Below, one piece after another: positions 39,936 through 48,984 of a DNA stretch of 64,000 nt (the first letter of the stretch is position 1; each line of letters opens with the position of its first letter). The translations under genes were made by a program, and so were the position numbers. The notes under the pieces are model-generated. The model worked only from the letters and a program-made list of their open reading frames with translations. It had not been told where the DNA came from and did no database searches. This stretch comes from Silurus meridionalis. Taxonomy: Eukaryota; Chordata; Actinopteri; Siluriformes; Siluridae. The stretch spans positions 15,472,273 to 15,536,272 of the forward strand of contig NC_060893.1 in NCBI RefSeq assembly GCF_014805685.1, in the 5' to 3' direction.

Positions 39936-40635
39936 AGTATCTCCTTAAAGGAATATTTAACAATATAAACAATTATACATTACTCTTTGTAAAATAGCAC
40001 CACTAATAAAGTTTTTCTATTAATTATAAGCTTAGATTATGTGGCATGTTCACAATACATGTCGGTTGTTACTATAAAAATGTGAGCTTGTATATGATTA
40101 TAGAAGATGCTTATAAAGTGCTATAATAATAATAAAACTTGATCACATATATTGACAGTAAGCATACCTTAAGTATGAAAGTGCGCTCAGGTGTCTGAAT
40201 GTGAAAGGTTCCTTCCTCTCCTTGTAGAGGGTAGCTAAATGTAGCATTGCGAAGCTCCACTTTGCCAAGAGGGTTCACATCCTGTGCAGTGCGATAATAA
40301 AACAGCTGACATTTCTTCTCGTCGTAGGTGAACCAGCGAAATTTCCAGGCTTTTAGTGGCCCACCCTGCTTGTGCAGATATCCACAAAGCTTAGTTTCTG
40401 AGTCTGTTAAACAGACAGTGGTGCTCTCTGGTCTTGGATTAACAACCTGAGTGCCCCCCTTTTGCTCATTTATGGCAGACAGACCCATCGTCTCTGTGTG
40501 TGTGTCCTCCAGGCTCTCGAACACACTGTCTCTCTCTCCTTCTGCCACAAGCTTATGTGTTTCTGCCAGAAGAGGAAGTTGCTGAGACATATTAGCACTA
40601 CTGGGATTTCCTATGCAGCCTCCCTCTCCCTCCAT
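20855..40635 (-). CDS. tbc1d2: TBC1 domain family member 2A (Armus), Rab GTPase-activating protein
   Basis: TBC1D2 links Rac1 signalling to Rab7 inactivation and controls cadherin turnover and autophagosome or lysosome traffic. Thirteen coding exons on the minus strand are 40635-40168, 38833-38686, 33167-33050, 32821-32700, 31390-31146, 30993-30601, 28927-28817, 27120-26948, 26317-25817, 25204-25084, 24978-24793, 21789-21668 and 21056-20855. They sum to 2910 nt (969 codons plus stop), close to the human 928 residues. The ATG (MEGEGGC) follows directly after a splice acceptor, so the 5' UTR is in a separate exon. Domains in order are a PH domain at about residues 80-178, a Glu/Leu-rich coiled coil at about 368-560, and a TBC domain at about 660-855 with both catalytic motifs. 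The tail is acidic (SEDDDDA). All exon phases agree. The paralogue tbc1d2b is less likely from the PH and C-terminal sequence I remember. Confidence 0.93.
22469..22534. repeat. (TA)n array at the Tc1 insertion site
   Basis: The TA array directly adjoins the left end of the Tc1 element, and TA units continue after its right end (24141-24170). This fits insertion at a TA target in a microsatellite. Confidence 0.9.
22535..24140 (-). mobile_element. Tc1-family DNA transposon, near full length, frameshifted transposase
   Basis: The element begins CAGTGCCCTCCACAATTATT and ends with its reverse complement, flanked by TA on both sides within a (TA)n array. The terminal repeats are about 210 bp and nearly identical, with an inner repeat of the outer motif (22721-22745 and 23925-23945), the IR/DR plan of fish Tc1 elements. 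The transposase reads on the minus strand in fragments. These are the helix-turn-helix at about 23752-23500 ([20 protein letters not shown]), then the first catalytic Asp in WSDETK near 23320, then 23090-22812 with QQDNDPKH and NPIENLW. From the first Asp of DND to the Glu there are 34 residues, so it is the DD34E type. At least three frame changes inactivate it. It lies in a tbc1d2 intron in the same orientation as the gene. Confidence 0.93.
24793..26317 (-). CDS. tbc1d2: tbc1d2 exons encoding the catalytic TBC domain
   Basis: Exons 26317-25817, 25204-25084 and 24978-24793 carry most of the Rab-GAP domain. The arginine-finger motif reads IQLDLHRT (I713, D716, R719). The glutamine-finger motif reads YCQG, with Q756. 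Both key residues are present, so the product should be catalytically competent toward Rab GTPases. The later segment [11 protein letters not shown] and [11 protein letters not shown] are typical of the TBC fold. Confidence 0.9.
25703..25790 (+). repeat. Dispersed teleost repeat, copy 2, beside a tbc1d2 donor
   Basis: TTTATTTCTATAGCGCTTTT and ATTGTCTCAAAGCAGCTTC match the core of the repeat at 9010. Its right end is about 27 bp from the donor of tbc1d2 exon 26317-25817. Confidence 0.5.
26530..26705 (+). repeat. Dispersed teleost repeat, copy 1
   Basis: Blocks GCATTTGGCAAATGCCCTTA, CAACTGAGCAGCTATGATG and GAACTCATGACCTTCGG occur in the same order at 28958-29145. Long stretches of this kind are very common in teleost genomes. 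It lies in a tbc1d2 intron. Confidence 0.6.
27171..28671 (-). mobile_element. hAT-superfamily transposon remnant with 8-bp target duplication
   Basis: An exact 8-bp direct repeat, GAGTGTAT, flanks the element (27163-27170 and 28672-28679). The ends are TAGAGTTGTGCCGATAGAC and, on the other strand, CAGTGTTGGACAATATAC. The minus strand encodes decayed pieces of a ZBED/hAT transposase. A BED-like finger start ([24 protein letters not shown]) lies near 28360-28240. A segment [21 protein letters not shown] follows, and an RNase-H-like segment (IDNGAN, FWPxPE) lies near 27660-27760. There are many stops, and the C-terminal dimerisation region is absent. It lies in a tbc1d2 intron, with its left end 50 bp upstream of the acceptor of exon 27120-26948. 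Confidence 0.85.
28958..29145 (+). repeat. Dispersed teleost repeat, copy 2
   Basis: It carries TTTGGCAGACACCCTTAAAT, ACAACTGAGCAATTGAGGG and GGATTTAAACTTACTACC in the same order as the repeat at 26530. Confidence 0.6.
29810..29888 (+). repeat. (GT)n microsatellite
   Basis: A long, slightly interrupted GT run lies in a tbc1d2 intron. Confidence 0.95.
30601..30993 (-). CDS. tbc1d2: tbc1d2 exon encoding a coiled coil
   Basis: These 131 codons (residues about 368-498) are rich in Leu, Glu, Lys and Arg with heptad-like spacing ([33 protein letters not shown]). In TBC1D2 the coiled coil binds activated Rac1. The exon is phase 0 at both ends. Confidence 0.88.
31500..32661 (+). mobile_element. Degenerate, internally deleted Tc1-type transposon
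   Basis: The left end reads CAGTATTTAAGAAAAGTGAG and the right end is TACTCACTTTTGTGAGATACTG. TA flanks both sides, and an inner GTGAGTACACC repeat lies at about 31686. Inverted repeats are roughly 200 bp. Transposase remnants read on the plus strand: a damaged helix-turn-helix part at about 31878-32090, and [21 protein letters not shown] near 32305-32370. The latter is the first catalytic block with Asp changed to Asn. Sequence between that block and the right repeat is missing. It sits in a tbc1d2 intron, antisense to the gene, and its right end is 39 bp from the donor of exon 32821-32700. Confidence 0.85.
32826..32945 (+). repeat. (CA)n and (TA)n microsatellites beside a tbc1d2 acceptor
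   Basis: A CA run begins about five bases upstream of the acceptor of tbc1d2 exon 32821-32700. On the gene strand the polypyrimidine tract is therefore a TG repeat. A TA run follows at about 32887-32940. Confidence 0.9.
33823..33941 (-). mobile_element. Short hAT-type relic
   Basis: The ends CCGGCGGTCTCAAATC and, complemented, AGGGGTCCCTAACCACCGGG are variants of the same terminal repeat. The flanks GCTCTATA and GCTCTACA may be an 8-bp duplication with one change. It lies in a tbc1d2 intron. Confidence 0.5.
35222..35395 (-). repeat. Dispersed teleost repeat, copy 3 (inverted)
   Basis: In reverse it resembles the 26530 family: GAGTTCAAATCCCAGCTCC, then AACTGCTTAGTTGTACCC. It is more diverged than the other two. 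Confidence 0.4.
36054..36095 (+). repeat. (GA)n microsatellite
   Basis: A pure GA run of about 42 bases lies in a tbc1d2 intron. Confidence 0.95.
36216..36320 (-). mobile_element. Truncated SINE tail, tRNA-Glu SINE family
   Basis: In reverse orientation it carries the shared SINE body and tail (CTTTCTTTCGGCTTCTCCCG, GGGTCGCCACAGCGGA) but no tRNA head. The break is near 36310. Confidence 0.8.
36330..36800 (-). mobile_element. Fragment of a hAT-type transposase gene with TTF-like finger region
   Basis: The minus strand reads [16 protein letters not shown], then after a stop [39 protein letters not shown] and ASEQLC. This order is typical of the N-terminal region of a large hAT transposase family with a zf-TTF domain. 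A stop lies between the blocks. The region ends at a good donor, CTCTG|GTGAGT, at about 36375. A SINE fragment adjoins it at 36216-36320. No terminal repeats are certain. Confidence 0.6.
37720..38010 (+). mobile_element. Non-autonomous DNA transposon family copy 1 (Tc1/mariner-like)
   Basis: The stretch CTCAACTCCACTGAACACCT...GCCATGCTCCAAAATCTAG...AAAGCCTTCCCAGAATAG shares its ordered blocks with the copies at 52979 and 63290. The block resembling a Pro-Asp-Leu-Asn-Pro codon run suggests a Tc1/mariner transposase origin. No intact frame remains. Confidence 0.5.
38686..40635 (-). CDS. tbc1d2: tbc1d2 exons encoding the N-terminus and PH domain
   Basis: Exon 40635-40168 carries a polar N-terminus and then the PH start ([29 protein letters not shown]). 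It ends at residue 156 in the strand motif TPERTFILK. Exon 38833-38686 supplies the C-terminal PH helix ([12 protein letters not shown]). The first exon ends in phase 0 and the second in phase 1. PH domains of this family bind phosphoinositides and help place the protein on membranes. The intron between them contains a (TA)n array at 39856-39928. Confidence 0.9.
39856..39928. repeat. (TA)n microsatellite
   Basis: A pure TA run of about 73 bases lies in a tbc1d2 intron. Confidence 0.95.
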
Positions 40636-41218
40636 CTGGCAACAACAAAAAAAAAAAAACAGTGGAAAAAGGGACATTGTTCTGGGTTATATTTACAGCA
40701 AACAATTATGAGTCAGTGTTTTACCTGCAAGATGTAGCTTTTTAACTTGAAAAGAACATGAAAATAGGAAGTATATATGTGCTGAAACAGTTAGGTCATG
40801 ACCTAGGCTTTAGACTTCTTTCATGTAACCTTGGGTGAAAGACAGAACCAACAATGAATAATGATGCCATAGGGGAAGATTTGGCTCCAGCCTTGCTGAT
40901 AAGCAAAAGTTCTTCTTGTTTAACAGTTTGATTAGTCTGTTTAACTGTATATGACAATTATGATTCATTTGACAATGTTTTGTTATATTCTCCATAAATT
41001 TATAGTTAGTCAATTCTACATTGTGTAGAATTGTGAATGTCATTTTCATTAGTATGGTGAGAAATGGAGAATAGTTTTTTTTTAAGTTTATCTCAAAAAC
41101 CTCCTAATCGAAAACGTGTCGAGCGATTTTTGTTCAAAATACTCAAATCAGCAAATTTCCGAATGGCAGTTATTTAGTGGGTGCTAAAATGTCATAAGAG
41201 TCAGAGTCTGCCTCTCGT

Positions 41219-41220
<2 letters not shown>

Positions 41221-41259
<39 letters not shown>
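41221..41259 (+). repeat. (GT)n microsatellite
   Basis: A GT run lies in the first intron of tbc1d2. Confidence 0.9.
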
Positions 41260-41260
<1 letters not shown>

Positions 41261-41465
41261 AAAAGATACAGATCAATCAGATTTTAATCATCTACAAGAA
41301 ATCATTTTTCAGTTGTATGTATATAAGCCTATGTCTACACAGATACACAAAACATATCAAGCAATACACTCATGATCAGACAACATCCAGGGTTTCATTC
41401 ACAAGTCTGCGTATCTGTAAAACAAACAAACAAAACAACCCCCCACCAAAAAAAAAAAAAAAAAA

Positions 41466-41467
<2 letters not shown>

Positions 41468-41505
<38 letters not shown>
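41468..41505 (+). repeat. (TAA)n microsatellite after an A-run
   Basis: An A homopolymer passes into TAA units, between the first two tbc1d2 exons. Confidence 0.9.
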
Positions 41506-41506
<1 letters not shown>

Positions 41507-41659
41507 ATCTTACACATGGGTTTACGAAATCCTACAGAGATCAAGAAAGATCACATCGGATCCAGTACAGAGATCAACGTTTGCAAGAATCAATAATAAA
41601 CTACAGACAATTCAAAAATAACCCTTAGAAGTGTTCGATCTTAAAATGAAGTCACTCAC

Positions 41660-41820
41660 CTTGAGTCTGAGCAGCTGAAAACGAAAGCTCGCTCCTTCCT
41701 TACATAGAAGATCCTGAGTTTGTGATCCACTTCCTTAACTTAGTGAACCTTGGAATGGTGGATCACCCAAAGGCGTGAGTCTTAACAGTGTTGAGACTTG
41801 CAGAAAGAAAGCTGTGTTAG
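41660..41820 (-). other. Probable non-coding first exon of tbc1d2
   Basis: On the minus strand a strong donor (CAAG|GTGAGT) ends an exon at 41660. It lies 1.0 kb upstream of the acceptor that precedes the ATG exon at 40635. Its 5' limit is not visible; TC and AC microsatellites begin at about 41823. This is inferred from the need for an upstream exon and the quality of the donor. Confidence 0.45.
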
Positions 41821-41822
41821 CC

Positions 41823-41825
41823 TGC

Positions 41826-41881
<56 letters not shown>
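41823..41881 (+). repeat. (TC)n(AC)n microsatellite near the tbc1d2 transcription start
   Basis: A TC run is followed by an AC run immediately upstream of, or within, the likely first exon of tbc1d2. Confidence 0.9.
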
Positions 41882-41884
<3 letters not shown>

Positions 41885-42366
41885 CGAATAGACCCACGGA
41901 CTCTATAGTACAGTTTGCGGCTGTGTACCAGCAAGTGCCCTTCACTAACATTAACTGAGTAGTGAACATCATGTAAGGATCCGAGAAACTTGAAGCACAC
42001 TGTAACCTTCGTGTCGGTTTAAAAACAACGAGTTTATTAATACTATTAAAATATGAATATGTATTAGTGAGAACAGAGTGGAACAGCATGTGATTGGCAT
42101 TAAGCATGCAAAACACATACAGTAGCGTTCTGGTTAAACCGGTTACCTGAACATCTCAGGTACATACCGATAAAAATAGGAACTGGTCTGTGATACAATG
42201 TTCGTGATTTGCATGTGGCCAGTTTTCCTCCTGTTTATAATTAAACTTCTGATTTTCCTCTCCTGCAATGAGAGAGTTCACACTTCTGCTCCAAAACTGC
42301 TTTAAAAAGAACCAGTAGCAAAGTAGAAAGATGTGTGGGCAAAAAAAAAGATGGAAAACACCACCC

Positions 42367-42601
<235 letters not shown>

Positions 42602-43316
42602 TATATATATATAATACAAAATACTTTGTAAGAAGGCTACATTATGACATCATCAAAATGCAGCCTCTGATTGGTCTACTCAGTAGTTTGTTGAGAATTG
42701 TTCAGATCAGAACAGCAAATTGAACCATATGAAAGAAGGTGGTCAAAGTAAAAAACATACAAGCTGCCAGCTGTCCAATGATTCATAAATAAATATTTGT
42801 TTGCTGAATATTGTACCCTAATTGAAGTAGCTGTTTGGTAGCATCATGATTTTGCATACCGTTGCATGAACGACTGCCTGACAGATAATATATTATTATA
42901 TTTATGATTAATTAGTTAGAAACTAGTTGCTATGAATACAGGTGCCATCAGTTGTCTTCTTATAAATGACTTGTTTGTCATTGAGTCAGTGTTTCTGATG
43001 CAAATTAGGTCATTTGTTACCAAACAGTAAGCAACTAAATTATTATGAGTCACTCGCAAACTGTTAAACATTATATTAACTGTAACCTTTATCTGGGAGA
43101 TCACAGGGAAATGTATGTGAATATTTGATCTGGTAACTGGTTGCATTTGTCAGATTTATTGCATGACTCGGCCAGAGAAAAGCTGTTGCCATCAAACATT
43201 GTTTATCAATTTATATATAGAGAATAAAGTACAGAATTGTGACTTGTCCTTGAACTTGGATAAGCCATGCCTCCTCTTTTGTTTTTTTCAATAAAAGCAG
43301 TAATATTACACTGAAT

Positions 43317-43334
43317 GGCCGCTAGGTGGCGGTG
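43317..43334 (+). promoter_or_regulatory. CTCF-like motif upstream of elp1
   Basis: The sequence GGCCGCTAGGTGGCGGTG fits the core CTCF consensus (CCGC..GGTGGC.G). It lies about 330 bp upstream of the elp1 start codon, between two divergent genes, a common place for such sites. It is a motif match only, with no occupancy evidence. Confidence 0.4.
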
Positions 43335-43645
43335 TATCAAAAATGCACCCACGTGTCTTATTTCGGCATCTTTATGGTTTAGAGGTCAGAGTTGAAAGTG
43401 CAGAAACTTCACAGCGTGTTGTTTTGCTCCGTATGGCTTTCCTCTCATAGTAAACACAGGCCAAAAGGTGTGCGATGTTTATGATCAGATTTTAAGCGTT
43501 TTACGTATTTAACGTATTATTAGCTTTGTGCTACTAAATCTAGTTAGCGTTTTTTTTTTTTAAAGCACAGGCTAACTAGCACAGCTTAGCATTGTTACAT
43601 GTGTGTTTGTGTTAAGTGATGAATGTTTGCTGTTTTATTTTACAG

Positions 43646-46600
43646 AAATGAGAAACCTAAAGCTGCGGAAATGTGTGCGGATGTCGGAGATGCAGAGTCC
43701 TGGTTCTCCCCAGTGTGTTTCTGTGAGAATAGACACAGACACCATACTGATCGCCTCTCAGTTCTCCATCACAGAGTACATGCCCAGGACAGGACAGGTA
43801 CAGTCACCTGTGTGACCCACACTCCACCCTGTTCCCTGTAGAAGTGCGGCACTTTGGGAGTCTGAAAGCCCAAAATAAAGTCATATAAATTCTCATGTGC
43901 GTTTATAAACTTCCACTGCACTTCAGCTGATCAGTCCACTGCAGATTTTTTTGTCAAATATTTGGCTTGTTATTTGAAATCATAGAATAAAGTTCTGATT
44001 TGCTGGAGCTATCAAGCTCCTCTATTTCACCAGCATAGAAAAAAATGGAATAAATTTGCTAATTGAAAGTTATGATTTCTTTACCTTCAGTGGCTGCATT
44101 TTACTGCTCATGGGGATGCAGAATACTTCATTTTCTGTGCACACGGTTCATGTTGTACTTCATTCTTTATCCAACACTGCTGCTTGTTTAAATTCTAATT
44201 TTAGGGCTATTTTTCCAGCCCATAGTCACTCAAAACTGACCCTAAACATACACACCTCAAAACCCACATTCAGTTTAAATTGATCGGTTCACTTCCATGT
44301 TCTAAACATGTAACCTGGATTGATTGTAGTGAAGTCAAGAAGCTTTTATTGTCATTTTAACCATATATAGCTGATGCAGTACACAGTGAAATGAAACAAC
44401 GTTCCTCCAGAACCCTGATGCTACATACAACTACAATCACAGAAACAGAAAACACAGGGCTAAGGACTAGTGTCTTCGCCACATAAAGTGCACCGTGTGC
44501 AACCTGGTGCAAGCAGTGAAAAGACAACACAAGACAGTGCAAGACAAATACACAAAACGCAAAATAGTTTCGCCAGTAAACCTGGTGTAAAGAGACAAAG
44601 TGAACAGTAGCAAAAATGTAAACAAAATGTTGTGCAAAAGAGCAAATAGCAGCAATCCAGAAAAGATGTGTAAAACAGCATGTAAACAGTTTATGGTAAT
44701 GAAGTGATGTAATATGAGTGGTACTGAAGACATGGATGTGCAAAGTGGGTACGAGTGTGTGTTGAGTCCGGGTTGTACAAAATAGTCACACAGTTTTGTG
44801 TGTGTGTGTGTGTGAGTTCAGAGTGATTACTGACTCTGCTGTTTGATTATTAAAGATTTGTGAAGTTTATTTTCACTGTTCTTGTGTTTAGGTAGTGAAT
44901 GAAGTGTCACTAACCATGGACAGCTATCTCCCAGAAGACGGCAGTGGTGTTGTCGTGGGTATTCAGGATCTGCCTGATCAGGAATCTGCTTGTGTGGCGA
45001 CTGCCCAGGGCGATGTCATTCTGTGGAACCTAAACACTAATCAGGTATCCATACGTTGTTATTTAAAAAAATACATAAATAAATAAAAAAGCTATTGCTT
45101 TTTAATGAATAAATGGGATTTGCTCAAGCACTTATCAGTCATTAGTGGTCAAACATACACTTCTTTATTAAGGAGTAATACACAACAGGACCTGATGTTA
45201 AAGGATGATGTCCAACAACAGATGGTGTGATGCAGATGATTTTCTTTATCACACAACATATAAATCTGTATCTACGTATTTATATTTTCAGATTTTTTTT
45301 GTTCTAAGTAAATAACAGTAAGAAAATCATACATTTTATAGATTGTTTAATATTGAGAACATTTATAGAAGTTGTTGTCTGTTATCACTTTATAAACAGT
45401 TGCTCCATCACCAATTTCTCTGTTGTTCACGTTCTTATTAATCAAAACATGCAGAAAATTTAAAATCTTTAAAAAAATATCACTTTGAAGAAAGCTTTGC
45501 CATAGCACTTTTTTTGTCAGTAATGTTTCTTTTATTAAATAAATCAATTTCCTATTAAGTGCAAATGTTTGCAAACTGTTTTCCATTTAATACGCTGTAT
45601 AAACTGACCAACAGCAATGTGATATAAATGATATAGTATTTTTTGTTCTTGCTGTAGAATACATACTAATGAGCACATGTCTATACATATGTTATATAAG
45701 TACCCCTGGATTAAATTGGGATTCACAACTACATGTAAAAAGCTGTTTTTTAAGGGTATATGTAGACATTTATCTGGAAACTTTGGATCTCTGTGTGTTT
45801 GGCAGCTGGAGTGTGTGGGAAGTGTGGATAGTGGACTCACTGCCATGAGCTGGAGTCCAGACCAGGAGCTGGTGACATTCTGCACAGGTCTGTTCCTAAG
45901 AGACGTTTATATCAGTACTGTAATGGATTCATTATATATAAGCTGGTTTGTGATTTCTTCTGTGCCGTTCTTCTCTCTAGGTCAGGAGACAATCATCCTA
46001 ATGACTAAAGACTTTGAGCCCGTAACTGAGGTGGCCATTCAGCAGGATGAGTTTGGAGAAGGTAAGACTTTCACAAGTTCTGAGCTTAGAGAAATGGCCC
46101 AATTTATTTTCATGTGTTAAAATATAACACAGAATGTTGAACATTAACACAGAACATTTGTTGTGATTGTGGATCAGGGAAATTCATCACAGTAGGATGG
46201 GGTAAGAAGGAGACACAGTTTCACGGCTCGGAGGGGAAGCAGGCGGCACAGAAGAAAGCTGCAGTAAGTCTTTATCTACTATTATTTATGTAATGTCAAG
46301 ATTCAAATCAGTGTCTTTTGTACACTTCCTTTCATATTCATTTTACACATCAGTTTGTTAATGTAAACCTGAATATTCTTTAAAAAAGAATACCTAGAAA
46401 ACATCCCATCCTATAGCTGGAGACGGTTTTCAAATCTAAATATTTTTTAATAATTAATATTATTTTAAAGACTACTGTATGATAGTGATTTGCATATGTC
46501 CTCTGTATATGTTTACAATTGCACATTTCTGTTGCATGTCATAAAAGGAAGTGCAGCTGGCAGTGCCATGGGATGACCGCATGCCAAGGATCACATGGAG

Positions 46601-48824
46601 AGGCGATGGGCAGCTTTTTGCAGTTGGCGCAGTCTGTCCTCAAACAGGCAAATCTCTCATTATTTAATAACCGGTAGAGGGCAAATCAATAACCTGGAAC
46701 AAGCATATTATATGTCCGGGCAATGTTTGTGTCAATAGTTGTCTGATGGGCCATTAAGTTTAACAACCAAAAATCCCCACAAACTACTTATTATTGACTA
46801 AACCAAGTCTTATTTGGTATGTATCTGTGTTTAAACCTAATGTGCCATGAATATACCTTCTGCTTCCGAATCGTACATACAGTGCAGCCGGAAAGTTTTC
46901 ACAGCGCTTCACTTTTTCCATATTTTGTTGTTACAGCCTTCTTCCAAAATTGATTAAATTTATTATTTTCCTCCAAATTCTACAAACAATACCCTATAAT
47001 GACAGCATGAAGTTTGTTTGAAATCTTTGCAAATTCAATTTTAATTTAACTAAAAAAAATCTATTGTACACAAATATTCACAGCCTTTGCTCAACACTGT
47101 GTTAAAGCACTATTGGCACCAATTACAGCCTCAAGTCTTTTTGAGTTTGATGCTACAAGCTTGGCACACCGACTTTTGGCCTGTTTCTCCCATTCTTCTT
47201 GACATGACATGACTCTTGGCATTCAGGCCAGAGTTCAAGAATTTTGTTTCTCATGGTTTGAGAGTCCTTCAGGTGCCTTTTTTTTAGCAAACTCCAGGTG
47301 GGCTGTCATGTTCCTTTTACTGAGGAGTGACAACTTTACCTGGCCATTTTGCCCTACAGGTGTGACTGGTGGAGATGGTTGTTCTGGAAGGTTCTCCTCT
47401 CTCTACAGAGAAATGCTGGAGCTCTTTTAGAATAACAATCGGGTTTTTTGTCACCTGCCTGACAAAGGCCCTTCTCCCTCAATCGCTTATTTTGGTTGGA
47501 CGGCCTGCTCTAGGAAGAGTCCTGGTGATTCCAAACTTCTTCCACTTACGGATGATGGAGGCCGGTGTGCTCATTGGGTCCTTCAGTGCTCCAGAATTCC
47601 CGCAGATGGACTCCAATCAAGTTGTAGAAACATCTGAAGGATGATCAGTGCAAACAGGATGCACCTAAGCTTTAAGTGTAATAAGAAAGGCTGTGGATAC
47701 TTATGTACAATGTATTTTTTTATCTTTATTTTCTTTCTGCCATGTTGTTTTCATGGGTTATTGTTTGTAGAATAAAAAAAAAAATAATGAATTCAATCCA
47801 TATTGGACTTAAGCTGTAACATAAATTGTGGAAAAAGTAAAGCACTGTAAATATTTTCCGGAAGCACTGTACATATTCAATAGCATGCTTGCCTGTTAGA
47901 CAGATCATATTAGAACCAGGAGCATGCAGCTTTCATGTTACTCTCCTTTTATTCTTCCATACACAGTTAGCTCACAGCTCACAATATTTTTGACATGCTG
48001 TGTGAGGACAGAGCACACTAGTTCATAGCTAAAGTAGATTAGTCTCAGACCTTCAAGCTTAGTCAGCTTTCAGGCAACCAAGATATGATTCATGATTTGT
48101 GCTTTTGTGTTGTTTCAGGTGCTAGAAAAGTCAGAGTGTGGAATAGAGAGTGTGTCCTGCAGGCTACTAGTGAAGTTGTGAATGGGCTTGAAGAAGCTCT
48201 CTGCTGGAAGTAAGAGCTTTCGTAATAATCCAGCTGTGATAAATCTAAAACCAACTTAAACTCTAAAACCGGGAAAATTACTTTTGTGACTATAAACATT
48301 TTCTATTAGATTTATGTTAGTTATTGAATCATTTCTAGTGATCACTGCTAAATAATATTGCAGTAGAAGCCTATGACTGTTGGTCTGTAATAATATTATA
48401 AACTGTAACATTGCAGTGTGTGTTTCAGACCTTCAGGTAGCCTGATAGCTTGCACCCAGCGCCACCTTAACAAACACAGTGTTGTGTTTATGGAAAAGAA
48501 TGGCCTGCTGCATGGAGACTTTACTCTGCCCTTTGCCAAGGACCAGGTTAAGGTAGGCAATAATTTACTAATAATGTACTTGACAAACAGCAACTGTTTT
48601 TGTGTTAATGCATGTTATTGTGCATCATGTGTTCCAGGTGAAGGAGTTACTTTGGAACAGTGACTCCACTGTGTTGGCTGTTTGGCTTGAGGATCTGAAC
48701 ACAGGCGTAAACAACAACACCAACACATACAGTTAAATATGAATTTACACTCTCTTTATTCTGTTATAATTCTATGTATTTACAATAATACACTTTCCAT
48801 GATCCACTTCTGTGTTATTAGTTA

Positions 48825-48884
<60 letters not shown>

Positions 48885-48953
48885 ATATATATATATATGG
48901 TAACTAATAACACAGAAGTGGATCATGAAAGTGTATTATTGTAAATATATATA

Positions 48954-48984
<31 letters not shown>

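Noticed and set aside
41090..41180. Possible transposon end near CTCCTAATCGAAAACGTGTC
   Set aside because: No inverted partner or target duplication was found within a reasonable distance.
47209..47644. Plus-strand open frames of 73 and 91 codons
   Set aside because: They lie inside the Tc1 relic, antisense to its transposase remnants.
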